From Kiritimatiellota bacterium B12222 (GTDB taxonomy: Bacteria > Verrucomicrobiota > Kiritimatiellia > SS1-B-03-39 > UBA6053), in contig CP120722.1 of the NCBI GenBank assembly GCA_029719485.1, positions 1,984,001 to 2,048,000 on the forward strand: a stretch of 64,000 nucleotides of DNA, in the 5' to 3' direction. The position numbers and the translations under genes are program-made. A model generated the notes under the pieces. It made no database searches. It was not told the DNA's origin and saw nothing but the letters and a program-made list of their open reading frames with translations. Positions 27,235-35,711 of this stretch are shown here, piece by piece. How positions within the stretch are numbered: the stretch's first letter is position 1; each line of letters opens with the position of its first letter.

Positions 27235-27265
27235 TTGTTTCGAATAGAAATTCTATTCGAAACAA
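27235..27265. promoter_or_regulatory. 31-bp perfect palindrome, probable operator
   Basis: TTGTTTCGAATAGAA (27235-27249) is followed by a single A and then its exact reverse complement (27251-27265). A one-base centre makes a DNA operator for a dimeric or tetrameric regulator more likely than an RNA hairpin. It lies about 110 bp upstream of the GH16 start codon. Confidence 0.7.
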
Positions 27266-27306
27266 CAGTTCTCTTTCATCTCTATGGATCGGATGGAATA
27301 ACATTC

Positions 27307-27337
27307 AGTTAACCTGATGGGCTTAAAGTTAACCTGA
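27307..27337 (+). promoter_or_regulatory. Tandem AGTTAACCTGA direct repeats
   Basis: The 11-mer AGTTAACCTGA occurs at 27307-27317 and again at 27327-27337, a 20-bp period (about two helical turns), each with a GTTAAC palindrome core. They sit about 40-70 bp before the GH16 ATG, where an operator or activator site would be expected. Confidence 0.55.
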
Positions 27338-27375
27338 GAGCCCATATGTATTCTTTCCATCCCATAGAGGTTCCC

Positions 27376-29022
27376 ATGAAATTATGTTCTTTGTTTTCGT
27401 GTATGTATACTACTCGCTTTGCGCTGGTAGCGGTGATGCTCTCCAGCATGACCTTGGTCGCTGCTTCGATTGAGCTTGTGAATCCTCCGCTGACACTTAC
27501 TCCCGGAGAAAGCTATGAGCTAACGGCAAATTATGAGACGACGGTGTCGTCCATTGTAATGATCCAATTGTTCGATTCCTCTTGGAATAAACTTGCGGGG
27601 GATTGGAAAAGTGTGGCTTCGACCACTACGTCGAAAACGTTGAGCATTGAGATTCCTGATTCTGCGATCTCCGGTTCGAATTATCATTGGCAAGTGGTGT
27701 TGTGGGATGAGGCATGGGGTGAACTGGCAAAGGATATTGTGTGGACGGTTTCGATAGGATCGCCACCCTCTTTAATCAGTTTGAATGCACCCAATCTTTT
27801 GATTGCGGGACAAACATATGAGGTGTCGAATAACTACACTATAAATGAAAATGGTGTTTCCATGGTGCAATTTCTTACGTCTTCTTGGTCCAAAGTGGCC
27901 TCTGACTGGAGTACAATCAGTGCGGGGTCTGGAAGTGAAGATTATACGTTAACCATTCCTGCCTCTACTCCTGCGGGCACGCATTATATTTGGCAGGCCT
28001 TCATCGCCGACAGTGATTGGTCAAAGTTAAAAGAAGAAGTGCGGTATCATGTCACAGTTCAGGCGGACCAGAGTTCGGGTGAGTGGTTGCCTGAAGGAGA
28101 GTGGGTTTTGGATGAAGCGTTATCGGATGACTTCTCTGGAAGTGGTGAAGTGGTGGGCTGGTACCCGTACCTCGGAGGCGGACCGCACGAATATTTTGAA
28201 GGAGGAAGTCACCATCTTCCTGAATGGCCGATGCGATACACGACGGATGGTGATCGAGAAACCGCAGAGATGTATAGCTCTAAAACAGGTAATCATTGGT
28301 TGAATGGAAGTGGTCAGTTGGTGATTCGGGCGATCAGCGATAAGAATGACCTCAACAAGAATGGACCTAAAGTGAAGACGGCATTTTTGCAGACGGGGTA
28401 TCCTGCGGCTTGGGACAGTTCGGAGCCCAATAACGTTCGTTGGGAAGGGCGATTTGTGAGTCCTCAAAGCGGTCCGCTTTATCTGTCTGCACGGGTACGC
28501 ACGGATGAGCTGAAAGGGTATTCTACTTGGTTTGCCTTTTGGTTATTCTCCCGGACTCGTGCCTATAATGATACCCCCATGGATGGCACAGAAGTCGATG
28601 TCATCGAGATCGTTAAAAGTAAGGATGACTGGGCGCATCAAAGTTTTAATGTTGCGAATCATTGGAAGCAATGGGGGGGCTCCGAATCCCAAATGTTTGA
28701 AAAGACCCGAACTGATCCTCAGTTGAACTCTTTAAACTATGTGGATGTGGAAGATTCCGACTATCATACCTACGGCATCGAGTGGACGACCAGCTACATG
28801 AAGTGTTATGTGGATGGTCAACTTTACTATACATTTACTGAAAATATCCCCTCAGATCCTGTGGATATGATGATGTTGCTTACCATCGAGTTTGCTCAAG
28901 AAGCCTGGTGGGATGATAAAGGAGATGGACGGGTGGAAGGCCCCTTTGTTTCTGATGATGACGACATACGCGAGATGTCACGGGTGTTGGTAGATCACGT
29001 GCACGTGTATCGAAAACAATAA
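27376..29022 (+). CDS. Secreted glycoside hydrolase family 16 enzyme
   Basis: From ATG at 27376 (AGAGGT just upstream) this is 548 residues with a signal peptide (cleavage near LVAAS). Two tandem modules of about 90 residues follow (about 22-115 and 120-215), each with a LTPGESYEL-like opening and a SSWNKLAGDW-like core. The GH16 domain spans about 250-548 and shows LSDDFSG at its start. The catalytic beta-bulge motif EVDVIE places the nucleophile at E406, the assisting Asp at D408 and the acid/base at E411. The ExDxxE form occurs in laminarinases, agarases, porphyranases and kappa-carrageenases, so an algal galactan or beta-glucan is the likely substrate; which one cannot be told here. No PEP-CTERM signal is present. 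A palindrome and direct repeats upstream suggest regulation. Confidence 0.88.
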   Translation: MKLCSLFSCMYTTRFALVAVMLSSMTLVAASIELVNPPLTLTPGESYELTANYETTVSSIVMIQLFDSSWNKLAGDWKSVASTTTSKTLSIEIPDSAISGSNYHWQVVLWDEAWGELAKDIVWTVSIGSPPSLISLNAPNLLIAGQTYEVSNNYTINENGVSMVQFLTSSWSKVASDWSTISAGSGSEDYTLTIPASTPAGTHYIWQAFIADSDWSKLKEEVRYHVTVQADQSSGEWLPEGEWVLDEALSDDFSGSGEVVGWYPYLGGGPHEYFEGGSHHLPEWPMRYTTDGDRETAEMYSSKTGNHWLNGSGQLVIRAISDKNDLNKNGPKVKTAFLQTGYPAAWDSSEPNNVRWEGRFVSPQSGPLYLSARVRTDELKGYSTWFAFWLFSRTRAYNDTPMDGTEVDVIEIVKSKDDWAHQSFNVANHWKQWGGSESQMFEKTRTDPQLNSLNYVDVEDSDYHTYGIEWTTSYMKCYVDGQLYYTFTENIPSDPVDMMMLLTIEFAQEAWWDDKGDGRVEGPFVSDDDDIREMSRVLVDHVHVYRKQ

Positions 29023-29335
29023 CGTTGATGGCTGGTTGCCGGCGGATGTTGCTTTTGAGGCATCCGTCGATCTGGGGAAGAGCATCGATCCGTTAAACGA
29101 TTTGAGCCTTTGTAAGGAGAGTGTGGGTTTCCTCTGATTTGTATCCAAAAGCGTATCTTTTCAGTCAAAGCTCTAAATCAAACTTGTACTCGATGCTGAA
29201 ATCGCGCATATTGTTTGCTGGCAAATTTTCGGTTTTTTAACTGAAAAGAAAATATACACACATTGTCGTGTGGGTTTGTTGGATGCTTGAGATGGTAGAC
29301 AGCTTCCTGTTCGTTGAAAACCTTGGAGAAAAATT
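29023..29335. other. Intergenic region downstream of GH16 gene
   Basis: This 313-bp stretch holds a 6-bp CGGATG/CATCCG hairpin (29043-29066) soon after the GH16 stop, without a T-run. A second imperfect inverted repeat (TTTTCGGTT...AACTGAAAA, near 29227-29250) lies 90 bp before the next gene. No coding sequence was seen. Confidence 0.4.
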
Positions 29336-29638
29336 ATGAAAAATATCTTATCTTTACCCTTCGTCATTTTGTTGTTGGTGTGCGCCAGTTGTGGCCGGAA
29401 TTCATTTCCTGTAGAAGCCCAACAAACTGTGATGTTTAATGTGTCGGGTTTAACGACCCAAGAAGGGGTGGATGAGCTGCTGCTGGCCGTGGAAAGTCTT
29501 GAAGGGGTCGGGCTTTGCGAGGCGTGGCCTGAACAAGGATCTATGGTGGTAGAATATCAACCACGCGTGATTTCTATGGACGAAATCCAAAATAGCATTA
29601 ACGCCTTGGGTTACGAAGCGACCTTTCCGGAGGACTGA
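29336..29638 (+). CDS. HMA-like small lipoprotein
   Basis: The 100-residue protein has a short signal peptide ending in VCASC, where C19 is a probable lipidation site although the -3 position is Cys rather than the usual Leu. The mature part (about 30-98) has a heavy-metal-associated ferredoxin-like pattern: QTVMFNVSGLTTQEGVDEL, VESLEGV, SMVVEYQPRVISMDEI and INALGYEA. The usual metal-binding CxxC of the first loop is absent, so copper or mercury transfer through that motif is not expected. It may be a divergent, non-metal binding member. A clean terminator follows at 29707. Confidence 0.7.
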   Translation: MKNILSLPFVILLLVCASCGRNSFPVEAQQTVMFNVSGLTTQEGVDELLLAVESLEGVGLCEAWPEQGSMVVEYQPRVISMDEIQNSINALGYEATFPED

Positions 29639-29706
29639 GCTTTAAGCTCCGATCGATCAAGCCATGAATACAGGTTCCTGTGTTTGAGTGGCTTTCGTTA
29701 ACTGCG

Positions 29707-29741
29707 AAGAGTACGAACATTCCCGTTCGTACTCTTTTTTT
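29707..29741 (+). terminator. Strong rho-independent terminator
   Basis: AGAGTACGAAC (29708-29718) pairs perfectly with GTTCGTACTCT (29725-29735) around the loop ATTCCC, followed by a run of T residues. It ends the HMA-like lipoprotein transcript. Confidence 0.93.
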
Positions 29742-29849
29742 GTCTGTGATTCTCCCTACGGGTCATGATCTTCATTTTGAAACCACGTATTTGGGTGATT
29801 TTCTACTACAGGGATTTGACGAGTGAAGAATCGACCGTATACATGCCGC

Positions 29850-30233
29850 ATGAAAAAAATCAGTATAGAGATCGGTCGGTGGTATGTAGGTTATGGCCTC
29901 TTTTTGTTTTTGTGTGGCGTGATGGGCTTTGCGTCAAACCCGTCGGCGGCCAAGACGGCATTGATTTCGGGCGGTACTTTTGGAAGCCTGAGTGCGCTTT
30001 GGGGATTCTGGATGCTGAAGGGCGGTCGCGTGTTGCCGTTCATCGCCGCAGGAATGACTACCCTGATGCTTTGTGGGGTATTTACTTGGCGGGCGACCGT
30101 GAGTTGGCAGGCCGTAAGCCGGGGGGAGCCTAAATGGGTCGCTGCGATTTTGATCACCAGCATGTTGCTGGGATCCGCGCTTTCCTTGCTTCAGTTGGTC
30201 AAGGCTGTGAGCGTGTGGCAGAAGGCGCGCTAA
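29850..30233 (+). CDS. TMEM14-family membrane protein
   Basis: From ATG at 29850 this is 127 residues with about four transmembrane helices. The glycine-rich core GYGLFLFLCGVMGFASNPSA followed by K-T-A-L-I-S-G-G matches the TMEM14 (Tmemb_14) family, in which the G-x-x-G-[YF] pattern and S-x-x-S-L-x-x-G repeat are conserved. Eukaryotic members act in mitochondrial haem or lipid transport; bacterial function is unknown. A GTG at 29823, preceded by AGGG, would add 9 residues and could be the start. It converges closely (8 bp) with the next minus-strand gene. Confidence 0.75.
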   Translation: MKKISIEIGRWYVGYGLFLFLCGVMGFASNPSAAKTALISGGTFGSLSALWGFWMLKGGRVLPFIAAGMTTLMLCGVFTWRATVSWQAVSRGEPKWVAAILITSMLLGSALSLLQLVKAVSVWQKAR

Positions 30234-30241
30234 CCCCCGGA

Positions 30242-31819
30242 TTAAAACCAGCGAAAGGGGTTTAAAGGACGCAAGCGAAATTTCACTCGATTCCAGAGGG
30301 ATGGTCGGATGGTGGGCTGTTGAAAGTCTATCTTCATGGCGCTTTCATCAATGCTCACCTCAACATCGGGATACGCGAGCAGGTAGGCTTCGAGGAGTTC
30401 TCTTACCGTCAGGTTCTCAAAGGAGAGAGGAAACTGCTCTTCTGGGAGCATATTCATACCGGAGAAAACAATGTCCAACTGGGTGAAATCTGCGATCTGG
30501 CTTTGCCATTCCATTTCGCTACGTATTCGGGTGAGGGGAATAACCTGATCAAAAAGATTCTCTACCTGTTTCGCGTCCTCGGGCATGGCCCAAAGAGGGA
30601 TTTCGGTGATTACGCGTTTGGCACCTTCACGGTACTGGAAGCGTAGCTCTCTGATGTGTTCGGGTTTTATTTTTGCTTCCAGAACGTAAATGCCGTGGCT
30701 CGAGCTTCGATGCTTAAATTCAGTGAGTTCACCATCGGTGTGAACGGCTTCGATGATGATACGGTCGAGAGCTTTATTGGGCGTGGTGGTTATCCCCAGA
30801 CTGGTGAGATGGGCCTCTCTACGTGAGGGATCTGTGTTTATGCGTAAGGTAAGGTTCCCCGCAGCGTTGGGGTGCCCCATGCTCATTGATTCAGCCCCTC
30901 CTTGCATCAAAAACAGTACTTGAGCACGGAAATGTTTTCCGAGGACCTCTGATCCTTGATGAGGGTGCTCGATGCGAACGCTGTCGATCGGTCCATGAAA
31001 AATGTCCAGAGTTGCTAGGATTGATTCTCCGCTGAGCAGAGGGACTTGCGTCGCCGTCTGCATAAATGAAACCTCGGACCTGGATCCATATCCGTTGTTG
31101 AGTCTTATCAAACTGTCAGGGTCGTATAAACGAGGTTTGGTGATTAAAATATCCTGACCTGCAGGGTAACGCATGCCAAAAGAAAATCCGTAGGTTTTTC
31201 CCCAGTTGACCGCCGTTTGCTCGATGTAATTGAGAACCGAGGGGGAGAGGATGTCCTGCAAATTTTGTTTACGTATTTTAGTACCTGTGATGTCGAAGAG
31301 TTGCAGTTTAGCGCTGGGCCAATAATTTTCTTCTGTTTGGTAGGGAGGGTCTAGGGTTTCGGGGCCTATCAGCGTTTGACCCGTGTAGAGTATTTCGATT
31401 TCTCCATCGAGGAAAGGAGCGCGGCCCTTTTCCATGTAGACGATTTCGGTATCTCCATCATAAACTTCGGGTTGAGGGTTCTTTTGAAGAAGGTTCACTT
31501 CAAACCATGAAGATGTTTTCGTGGTAGGTGAGGTTCCGTCTTTAACATGGTTGTTTAATAAGGTGATTTGAGGATCGAAGCGTAGATCAAAAGGGTCTGT
31601 ATTTGGGTCAGGGGTTGTGAGGGAAGTCCAGGTTGCGAGTGCCCATGGTCGTGGGGTAAAGGCATCGGCGTGAAAAGCTAAGTAGGTGTTTGTTTTGTTT
31701 GCTTTCTGCAACCGAAGCAGACACAGGATCGTTCCTGTGAAGACGAGAAGGAACAGACCGATGAGTAGGTAGAGACGACGGTTGTGAATCTCTGTGATCG
31801 TATGCTGGGGGGAGGACAT
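30242..31819 (-). CDS. Hypothetical membrane-anchored protein
   Basis: This 525-residue protein has one N-terminal transmembrane helix (about residues 16-36), so most of it is probably periplasmic. The body is beta-rich without recognised catalytic motif. Around residues 425-500 the sequence (LDIVFSGMNMLPEEQFPLSF, then LTVRELLEAYLLAYPDVEVSID) has a strand-helix layout reminiscent of secretin or STN domains, where a short N-terminal ring domain binds small ligands, but this is only a resemblance. The C-terminus is basic. It lies directly next to the TMEM14 gene end. No function can be assigned. Confidence 0.6.
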   Translation of the reverse strand: MSSPQHTITEIHNRRLYLLIGLFLLVFTGTILCLLRLQKANKTNTYLAFHADAFTPRPWALATWTSLTTPDPNTDPFDLRFDPQITLLNNHVKDGTSPTTKTSSWFEVNLLQKNPQPEVYDGDTEIVYMEKGRAPFLDGEIEILYTGQTLIGPETLDPPYQTEENYWPSAKLQLFDITGTKIRKQNLQDILSPSVLNYIEQTAVNWGKTYGFSFGMRYPAGQDILITKPRLYDPDSLIRLNNGYGSRSEVSFMQTATQVPLLSGESILATLDIFHGPIDSVRIEHPHQGSEVLGKHFRAQVLFLMQGGAESMSMGHPNAAGNLTLRINTDPSRREAHLTSLGITTTPNKALDRIIIEAVHTDGELTEFKHRSSSHGIYVLEAKIKPEHIRELRFQYREGAKRVITEIPLWAMPEDAKQVENLFDQVIPLTRIRSEMEWQSQIADFTQLDIVFSGMNMLPEEQFPLSFENLTVRELLEAYLLAYPDVEVSIDESAMKIDFQQPTIRPSLWNRVKFRLRPLNPFRWF

Positions 31820-31900
31820 GGTTCTTCGTTGAGGGAATGCGAGACATAAGTCAAGGGAATGACTGCATCCTCATCAGAGAGGCCTTACCTTTGCCCGGGG

Positions 31901-32599
31901 CTACTCCTTGCGACGACGACAGCAGATCAATGTCGTGAGGGATAGAAGTAACAGGACCATTGTTGATGGTTCGGGAATGATGGTAAGGGTAGGCGCTATT
32001 TCTGTGGCATGTTCTTTGGTAAATACAGAGCCACGAACAGGCCCACCGCTTCTGCCGTTGCCTGTGATGATAAAGGTGACATAGTTATCGGTGTCAGCCT
32101 GAACAAAGCTTAAGATTTCCGAGGTGAATTCGATGGTTGCGGTGGTGCTGTTCACATAGGGGATATTGGCCAGTTCGGTGGCATCAGCCGTTAAGCTTGC
32201 ACCACCCGCGTTGGCGGGGGCATTTGTCCAATTGATTGTGTTTTCTAGCCAATCTTCACCGCTAGCCCCGTCATTGAGACCGTAAAGTTTCAAGGGGCCG
32301 CCTCCGGTAGCGTTATTGGGGCTGGAAAAGTGAAAGGTGAGGGTGGCTTCGGTAATGGGACCGGTAACTGAACTTAAATCAAATCGTAAATAAGCTTTTC
32401 GTAGATAGTCGTTGGCGGAGCCCATCACGACCTGTGCACTTGTGGCACTGCCAAAATTTGTATTTTGGTAACTTCCAAAGTTTACGTAAGAATCTGCACC
32501 GTTACCGCTTGCGGTTGTGAGAATGATGGCCGCTTGGCCGTGACCGCAGAAAATCGTAGTGAACAAAGAGAACAAAAATATGGAGGAAATGGTTTTCAT
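31901..32599 (-). CDS. CBM96/DNRLRE-domain PEP-CTERM protein
   Basis: The 232-residue exported protein has a signal peptide (about residues 1-23) and a DNRLRE/CBM96-like domain (about 30-200) with ADSYVNFGSYQNTNFG, KAYLRFDLS and E-D-W-L-E-N-T-I-N-W. A C-terminal IPEPSTM sorting signal with hydrophobic helix and RRRKE end follows. CBM96 proteins include alginate binders, so a surface polysaccharide-binding role is inferred. It is divergent from the LacI-family gene across only 73 bp, so that regulator is the most likely controller. The same domain type occurs in the beta-helix protein at 22-24 kb. Confidence 0.85.
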   Translation of the reverse strand: MKTISSIFLFSLFTTIFCGHGQAAIILTTASGNGADSYVNFGSYQNTNFGSATSAQVVMGSANDYLRKAYLRFDLSSVTGPITEATLTFHFSSPNNATGGGPLKLYGLNDGASGEDWLENTINWTNAPANAGGASLTADATELANIPYVNSTTATIEFTSEILSFVQADTDNYVTFIITGNGRSGGPVRGSVFTKEHATEIAPTLTIIPEPSTMVLLLLSLTTLICCRRRKE

Positions 32600-32645
32600 G
32601 GTTGTGATGCTAACATGATTTATATTGCAGACAATTGCTTTTCAA

Positions 32646-32659
32646 GTTAACCACATAAC
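32646..32659. promoter_or_regulatory. Candidate LacI-family operator in divergent promoter
   Basis: GTTA (32646-32649) and TAAC (32656-32659) form an inverted repeat with a 6-bp centre in the 73-bp gap between the CBM96 and LacI genes. The segment includes AGTTAACC, which also begins the tandem repeats upstream of the GH16 gene. Confidence 0.4.
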
Positions 32660-32672
32660 CTATGAGGGTTAC

Positions 32673-33671
32673 ATGACCACGATTAAAGATATTGCCCGCG
32701 AAGCGGGTGTCTCCACGGCGACGGTATCCTTGGCTTTACGGCAACATCCACGGATCAGTAAGGCCACCACGCTCAAGATTACAGCCTTGGCAAAGCAGAT
32801 GAATTATCGGGCGGACCCCATGCTTCAGGCCTTGAACAAGCGGCGTTGGCAGCATGTACAAGCTGAGTCCTATTGTAATATTGCGTTTGTCACGTGGTTT
32901 GCAGATGAGCAGAGTCTTTATGATGACAGCTTGCATGGTGCATCTTGGCGTGGAGCCTTACAACGTGCCGAAGCGTTGGGCTATGCTCTGAGGCCTTTCT
33001 GCGTGAATACCGATCCTGAAACTCAGAAGCGCCAAGTGAATAAACTCCTCGCTCAGGGGGTACGTGGGTTGTTGATTGGTGGAAATTTCGAAATCATGCC
33101 TCGTCTGCATTTTGATTGGACGCAATTCGCCACGATTACGATTGGCCTGAACTTACGGGCGCCACGTTTTCATTCTGTCCGCTTTGATCATCGGGCAGAT
33201 ATGGAGGTGACTTGTCGAGAGTTGCGGCACAGAAAATACAAACGCATTGGGTTTTGTGTTTTGAAATCTGTTGATCTTCGAGAGGGGCATATGTGGCGGA
33301 GTACCTTTCTGTTTCAATCTCAACATGACGCTTTCGATCATCTTGCGGTCAAAATTTTGGATCACATTGATGACGATGTGGTGGGATGGATAAAAGGGGA
33401 AGCGTTGGATGCGGTTATTTTTTGGGATTCTTACCTGTTTGACACTCTACGCAAGCAAGGGCTGCAAATGCCGGAGGATGTAGGATTTGTGTCCCTGCGT
33501 GTCGGGAGCTATGGGGAGAGTGGGCTGATCAAAGATGGGGGTGAATTGGGGAGCAGGGCTTTCGATTTATTACATTTGCAAATTCAAACAGGGCAGTGGG
33601 GTGTTCCTGAGATTGCAACCAACTTGCAGGTGCCTGCTGTCTGGCGAAACGGTCATAGCTTAAAAGAATAA
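32673..33671 (+). CDS. LacI-family transcriptional regulator
   Basis: From ATG at 32673 (GAGGG upstream) this is 332 residues. The N-terminal helix-turn-helix reads TIKDIAREAGVSTATVSLAL, followed by the hinge region with ARG-type minor groove helix. The rest is a periplasmic-binding-protein-like sugar sensor fold (GVRGLLIGG, TIGLNLRAPRFHSVRFDH, GFVSLRVG). The long AKQMNYRADPMLQALNKRRW segment after the HTH is typical of Opitutae LacI regulators that control polysaccharide utilisation genes. It is divergent from a CBM96 protein gene, its most likely target. The effector sugar is unknown; LacI proteins usually repress until it binds. Confidence 0.93.
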   Translation: MTTIKDIAREAGVSTATVSLALRQHPRISKATTLKITALAKQMNYRADPMLQALNKRRWQHVQAESYCNIAFVTWFADEQSLYDDSLHGASWRGALQRAEALGYALRPFCVNTDPETQKRQVNKLLAQGVRGLLIGGNFEIMPRLHFDWTQFATITIGLNLRAPRFHSVRFDHRADMEVTCRELRHRKYKRIGFCVLKSVDLREGHMWRSTFLFQSQHDAFDHLAVKILDHIDDDVVGWIKGEALDAVIFWDSYLFDTLRKQGLQMPEDVGFVSLRVGSYGESGLIKDGGELGSRAFDLLHLQIQTGQWGVPEIATNLQVPAVWRNGHSLKE

Positions 33672-33757
33672 ACTTTTATCAGGGAGGTTACAGAGGGAGC
33701 TCTTTCAAGAGCTTTGGGGAAAGTGAGCTTCTCAAGACTCATGGCTGGAGATGTGAT

Positions 33758-34384
33758 TTGAAAAAATCTGAGTTGGGAGTGGATCTTCGGTGTTTATTTC
33801 GTAGCACTGATTTTATGTATTATCATGAACAGCAAATTTTTCGTCAGCGGGACTTTCGTACTGAACCATTTTTAACTGGCGAGTATACGTCCTGTCGCTT
33901 TGAAAACTGTCAATTGGGAGAGGTCGACCTGTCCGGATGTAAGTTTTTTGATTGTGAATTTGTGGACTGCGATTTGAGCAATGCGGTGATTGAGGGGACC
34001 GCCTTCAATGAGGTGAAGTTTCGGGGCTGCAAATTATTGGGGTTGCGATTTGATTTGTGTCATGATTTCGGTCTGGCCATGTCGATGGAGGATTGTTGTC
34101 TCACGCATGCCGTATTTTATAAAAAATCGTTGCGGGAGATGGTTTTTCGAAAGAGTTTGTTACGTGAAGTGGATTTTAGTGAATGTGATTTAACCGCTGC
34201 GTTGTTTGATGCCTGTGATTTGACGGGTGCGATTTTTTCTTTTACGACTCTTGAGAAAGCCGGGTTTAGCAGTTCCTGGAATTACAGCATCCATCCTGAG
34301 AAAAACCGCATGAAGCAGGCGGTGTTTTCTTTGTCCGGTTTACCAGGACTTTTGGATGCCTATGAGTTGGTAATTGAGGGCTGA
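33758..34384 (+). CDS. Pentapeptide-repeat protein (Qnr/McbG-like)
   Basis: The protein of 208 residues contains a run of about 25-30 pentapeptide repeats with A(D/N)Lxx-type spacing from about residue 45 to 170 (CRFENCQLGEVDLSGCKF, CDLSNAVIEG, CDLTAALFDACDLTGAIF). It ends with NYSIHPEKNRMKQAVFSLSG, a signature shared with the McbG/Qnr-like group. Members form a right-handed quadrilateral beta-helix; Qnr and McbG mimic DNA and protect gyrase. Whether this one does so is unknown. The TTG start at 33758 has GGAG 7 bp upstream; ATG at 33815 matches the N-terminus usual for the family and may be the true start. Confidence 0.85.
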   Translation: MKKSELGVDLRCLFRSTDFMYYHEQQIFRQRDFRTEPFLTGEYTSCRFENCQLGEVDLSGCKFFDCEFVDCDLSNAVIEGTAFNEVKFRGCKLLGLRFDLCHDFGLAMSMEDCCLTHAVFYKKSLREMVFRKSLLREVDFSECDLTAALFDACDLTGAIFSFTTLEKAGFSSSWNYSIHPEKNRMKQAVFSLSGLPGLLDAYELVIEG

Positions 34385-34497
34385 TGGGCTGAGATTCCCC
34401 CCGTGTTGAGCTGGTCAATGGCTCTATGTATGCCTCTGTGACCTAGGTGGATGAAATTGATCTTGAAACCCTTGTTTCTGGGAATAATGATCCGGCG

Positions 34498-35709
34498 ATG
34501 AAAAACTTATTCTGGTCCCTCGTTGGGTTACTTTTTTTATCAGCTTCAACTCTCAATGCTCAGATTTTCGCGGATGTAGAAACGTCTTTGGGCTCGTTCA
34601 GCATCGAACTCGACTATGTAAACACGCCCATGACGGTGGCGAATTTTATTCGCTTGGCGGAGGGAAGTGCGGCTTGGTTGGATATGGACACGGGGGTATT
34701 GCGAAGGGATCCTTTTTATGACGGCATTATTTTCCATCGGGTGATTTCGGGTTTTATGAGTCAAACGGGTTCTCCCAATGGCATGGGAACGGATGGCCCG
34801 GGGTATACTTTCCCGGACGAAGTGGAGTTCTGTTTACCACATGATCAAGCTTACCGGGTATCCATGGCCAATTCGGGTCCCAATAGTAATGGGTCTCAAA
34901 TTTTCATTACAGCTGCGGCCACGGCTTGGTTAGATGGACTGCATACAGTGTTTGGCACAGTGGTTTCCGGCACAGCCATCTGTGATGCGATTAATGCAGT
35001 CGCAGTGGATGGCTCGAGTAGACCATTGGTTCCCGTATCGATTGTGTCTGTGAGCATACGACGCGTGGGGGCCGCGGCAGAGGCTTTTAACGAGCATGAA
35101 CAAGGTGTGCCTGCCTTATTTGTGCCGGACGTGACGATTACTCATGATGGGACCTCCGCCACACTCCTGTTTGATCAGGGGGAAGAGACGAAGGCACAGG
35201 TCTATGTTTCCGAAGATTTGGAAAGTTGGAGCGGACAGTCTCGATATAGTGGACCTGGAGATGGCCTGTTGACAAGTTTTCCTTTGGTTGCTGAAACCAC
35301 AGGCATGGACTTGGCCTTTTTTGCGGTGTCTTTAGTGGACTACAGTGATTTCATCTGTTTGCCGAGTCGTCTGGCCAACTATACGTTAACTTTTAGGAAT
35401 GTGTATTCAAGTAGTACAGATGAGGAACTCGGTGATATCACTTATGTCTTTGATGATACCGGAGGAGGAACGTATACTTCTCAATTCGATTCGGGTTCCA
35501 TTGTTTCCTACAATTACAGTTCGGATGGGATTGGTGGCGTACTGCTGGTGTACCATTTAACCTTTCCACCTTTTCGTTACCGTTTGGGTGCAGACGATTT
35601 CGTACCACCTCTGTTCTCAGGTCGCGCTGCTGCCACGGCATACTTAACGACTACGAGCCTTTCACTCACGATGGATGGGTTTAGCTTGCAACCTACACTT
35701 GTCCCTTAA
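34498..35709 (+). CDS. Secreted cyclophilin-type peptidyl-prolyl isomerase with C-terminal module
   Basis: From ATG at 34498 this is 403 residues with a signal peptide (cleavage near LNAQ). The cyclophilin domain (about 22-190) has the typical FHRVISGFMSQTG, NGSQIFITA and LDGLHTVFG; the catalytic Arg of FHRV is present. It catalyses proline cis/trans isomerisation, probably in the periplasm. After residue 190 come about 200 residues unrelated to cyclophilins, including VYVSEDLESWSGQS, similar in type to the DLDEW module of the GH-A-like protein, then a beta-rich end. No sorting signal ends it. A GTG at 34447 would remove the signal-peptide logic and is disfavoured. Confidence 0.85.
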   Translation: MKNLFWSLVGLLFLSASTLNAQIFADVETSLGSFSIELDYVNTPMTVANFIRLAEGSAAWLDMDTGVLRRDPFYDGIIFHRVISGFMSQTGSPNGMGTDGPGYTFPDEVEFCLPHDQAYRVSMANSGPNSNGSQIFITAAATAWLDGLHTVFGTVVSGTAICDAINAVAVDGSSRPLVPVSIVSVSIRRVGAAAEAFNEHEQGVPALFVPDVTITHDGTSATLLFDQGEETKAQVYVSEDLESWSGQSRYSGPGDGLLTSFPLVAETTGMDLAFFAVSLVDYSDFICLPSRLANYTLTFRNVYSSSTDEELGDITYVFDDTGGGTYTSQFDSGSIVSYNYSSDGIGGVLLVYHLTFPPFRYRLGADDFVPPLFSGRAAATAYLTTTSLSLTMDGFSLQPTLVP

Positions 35710-35711
35710 AC

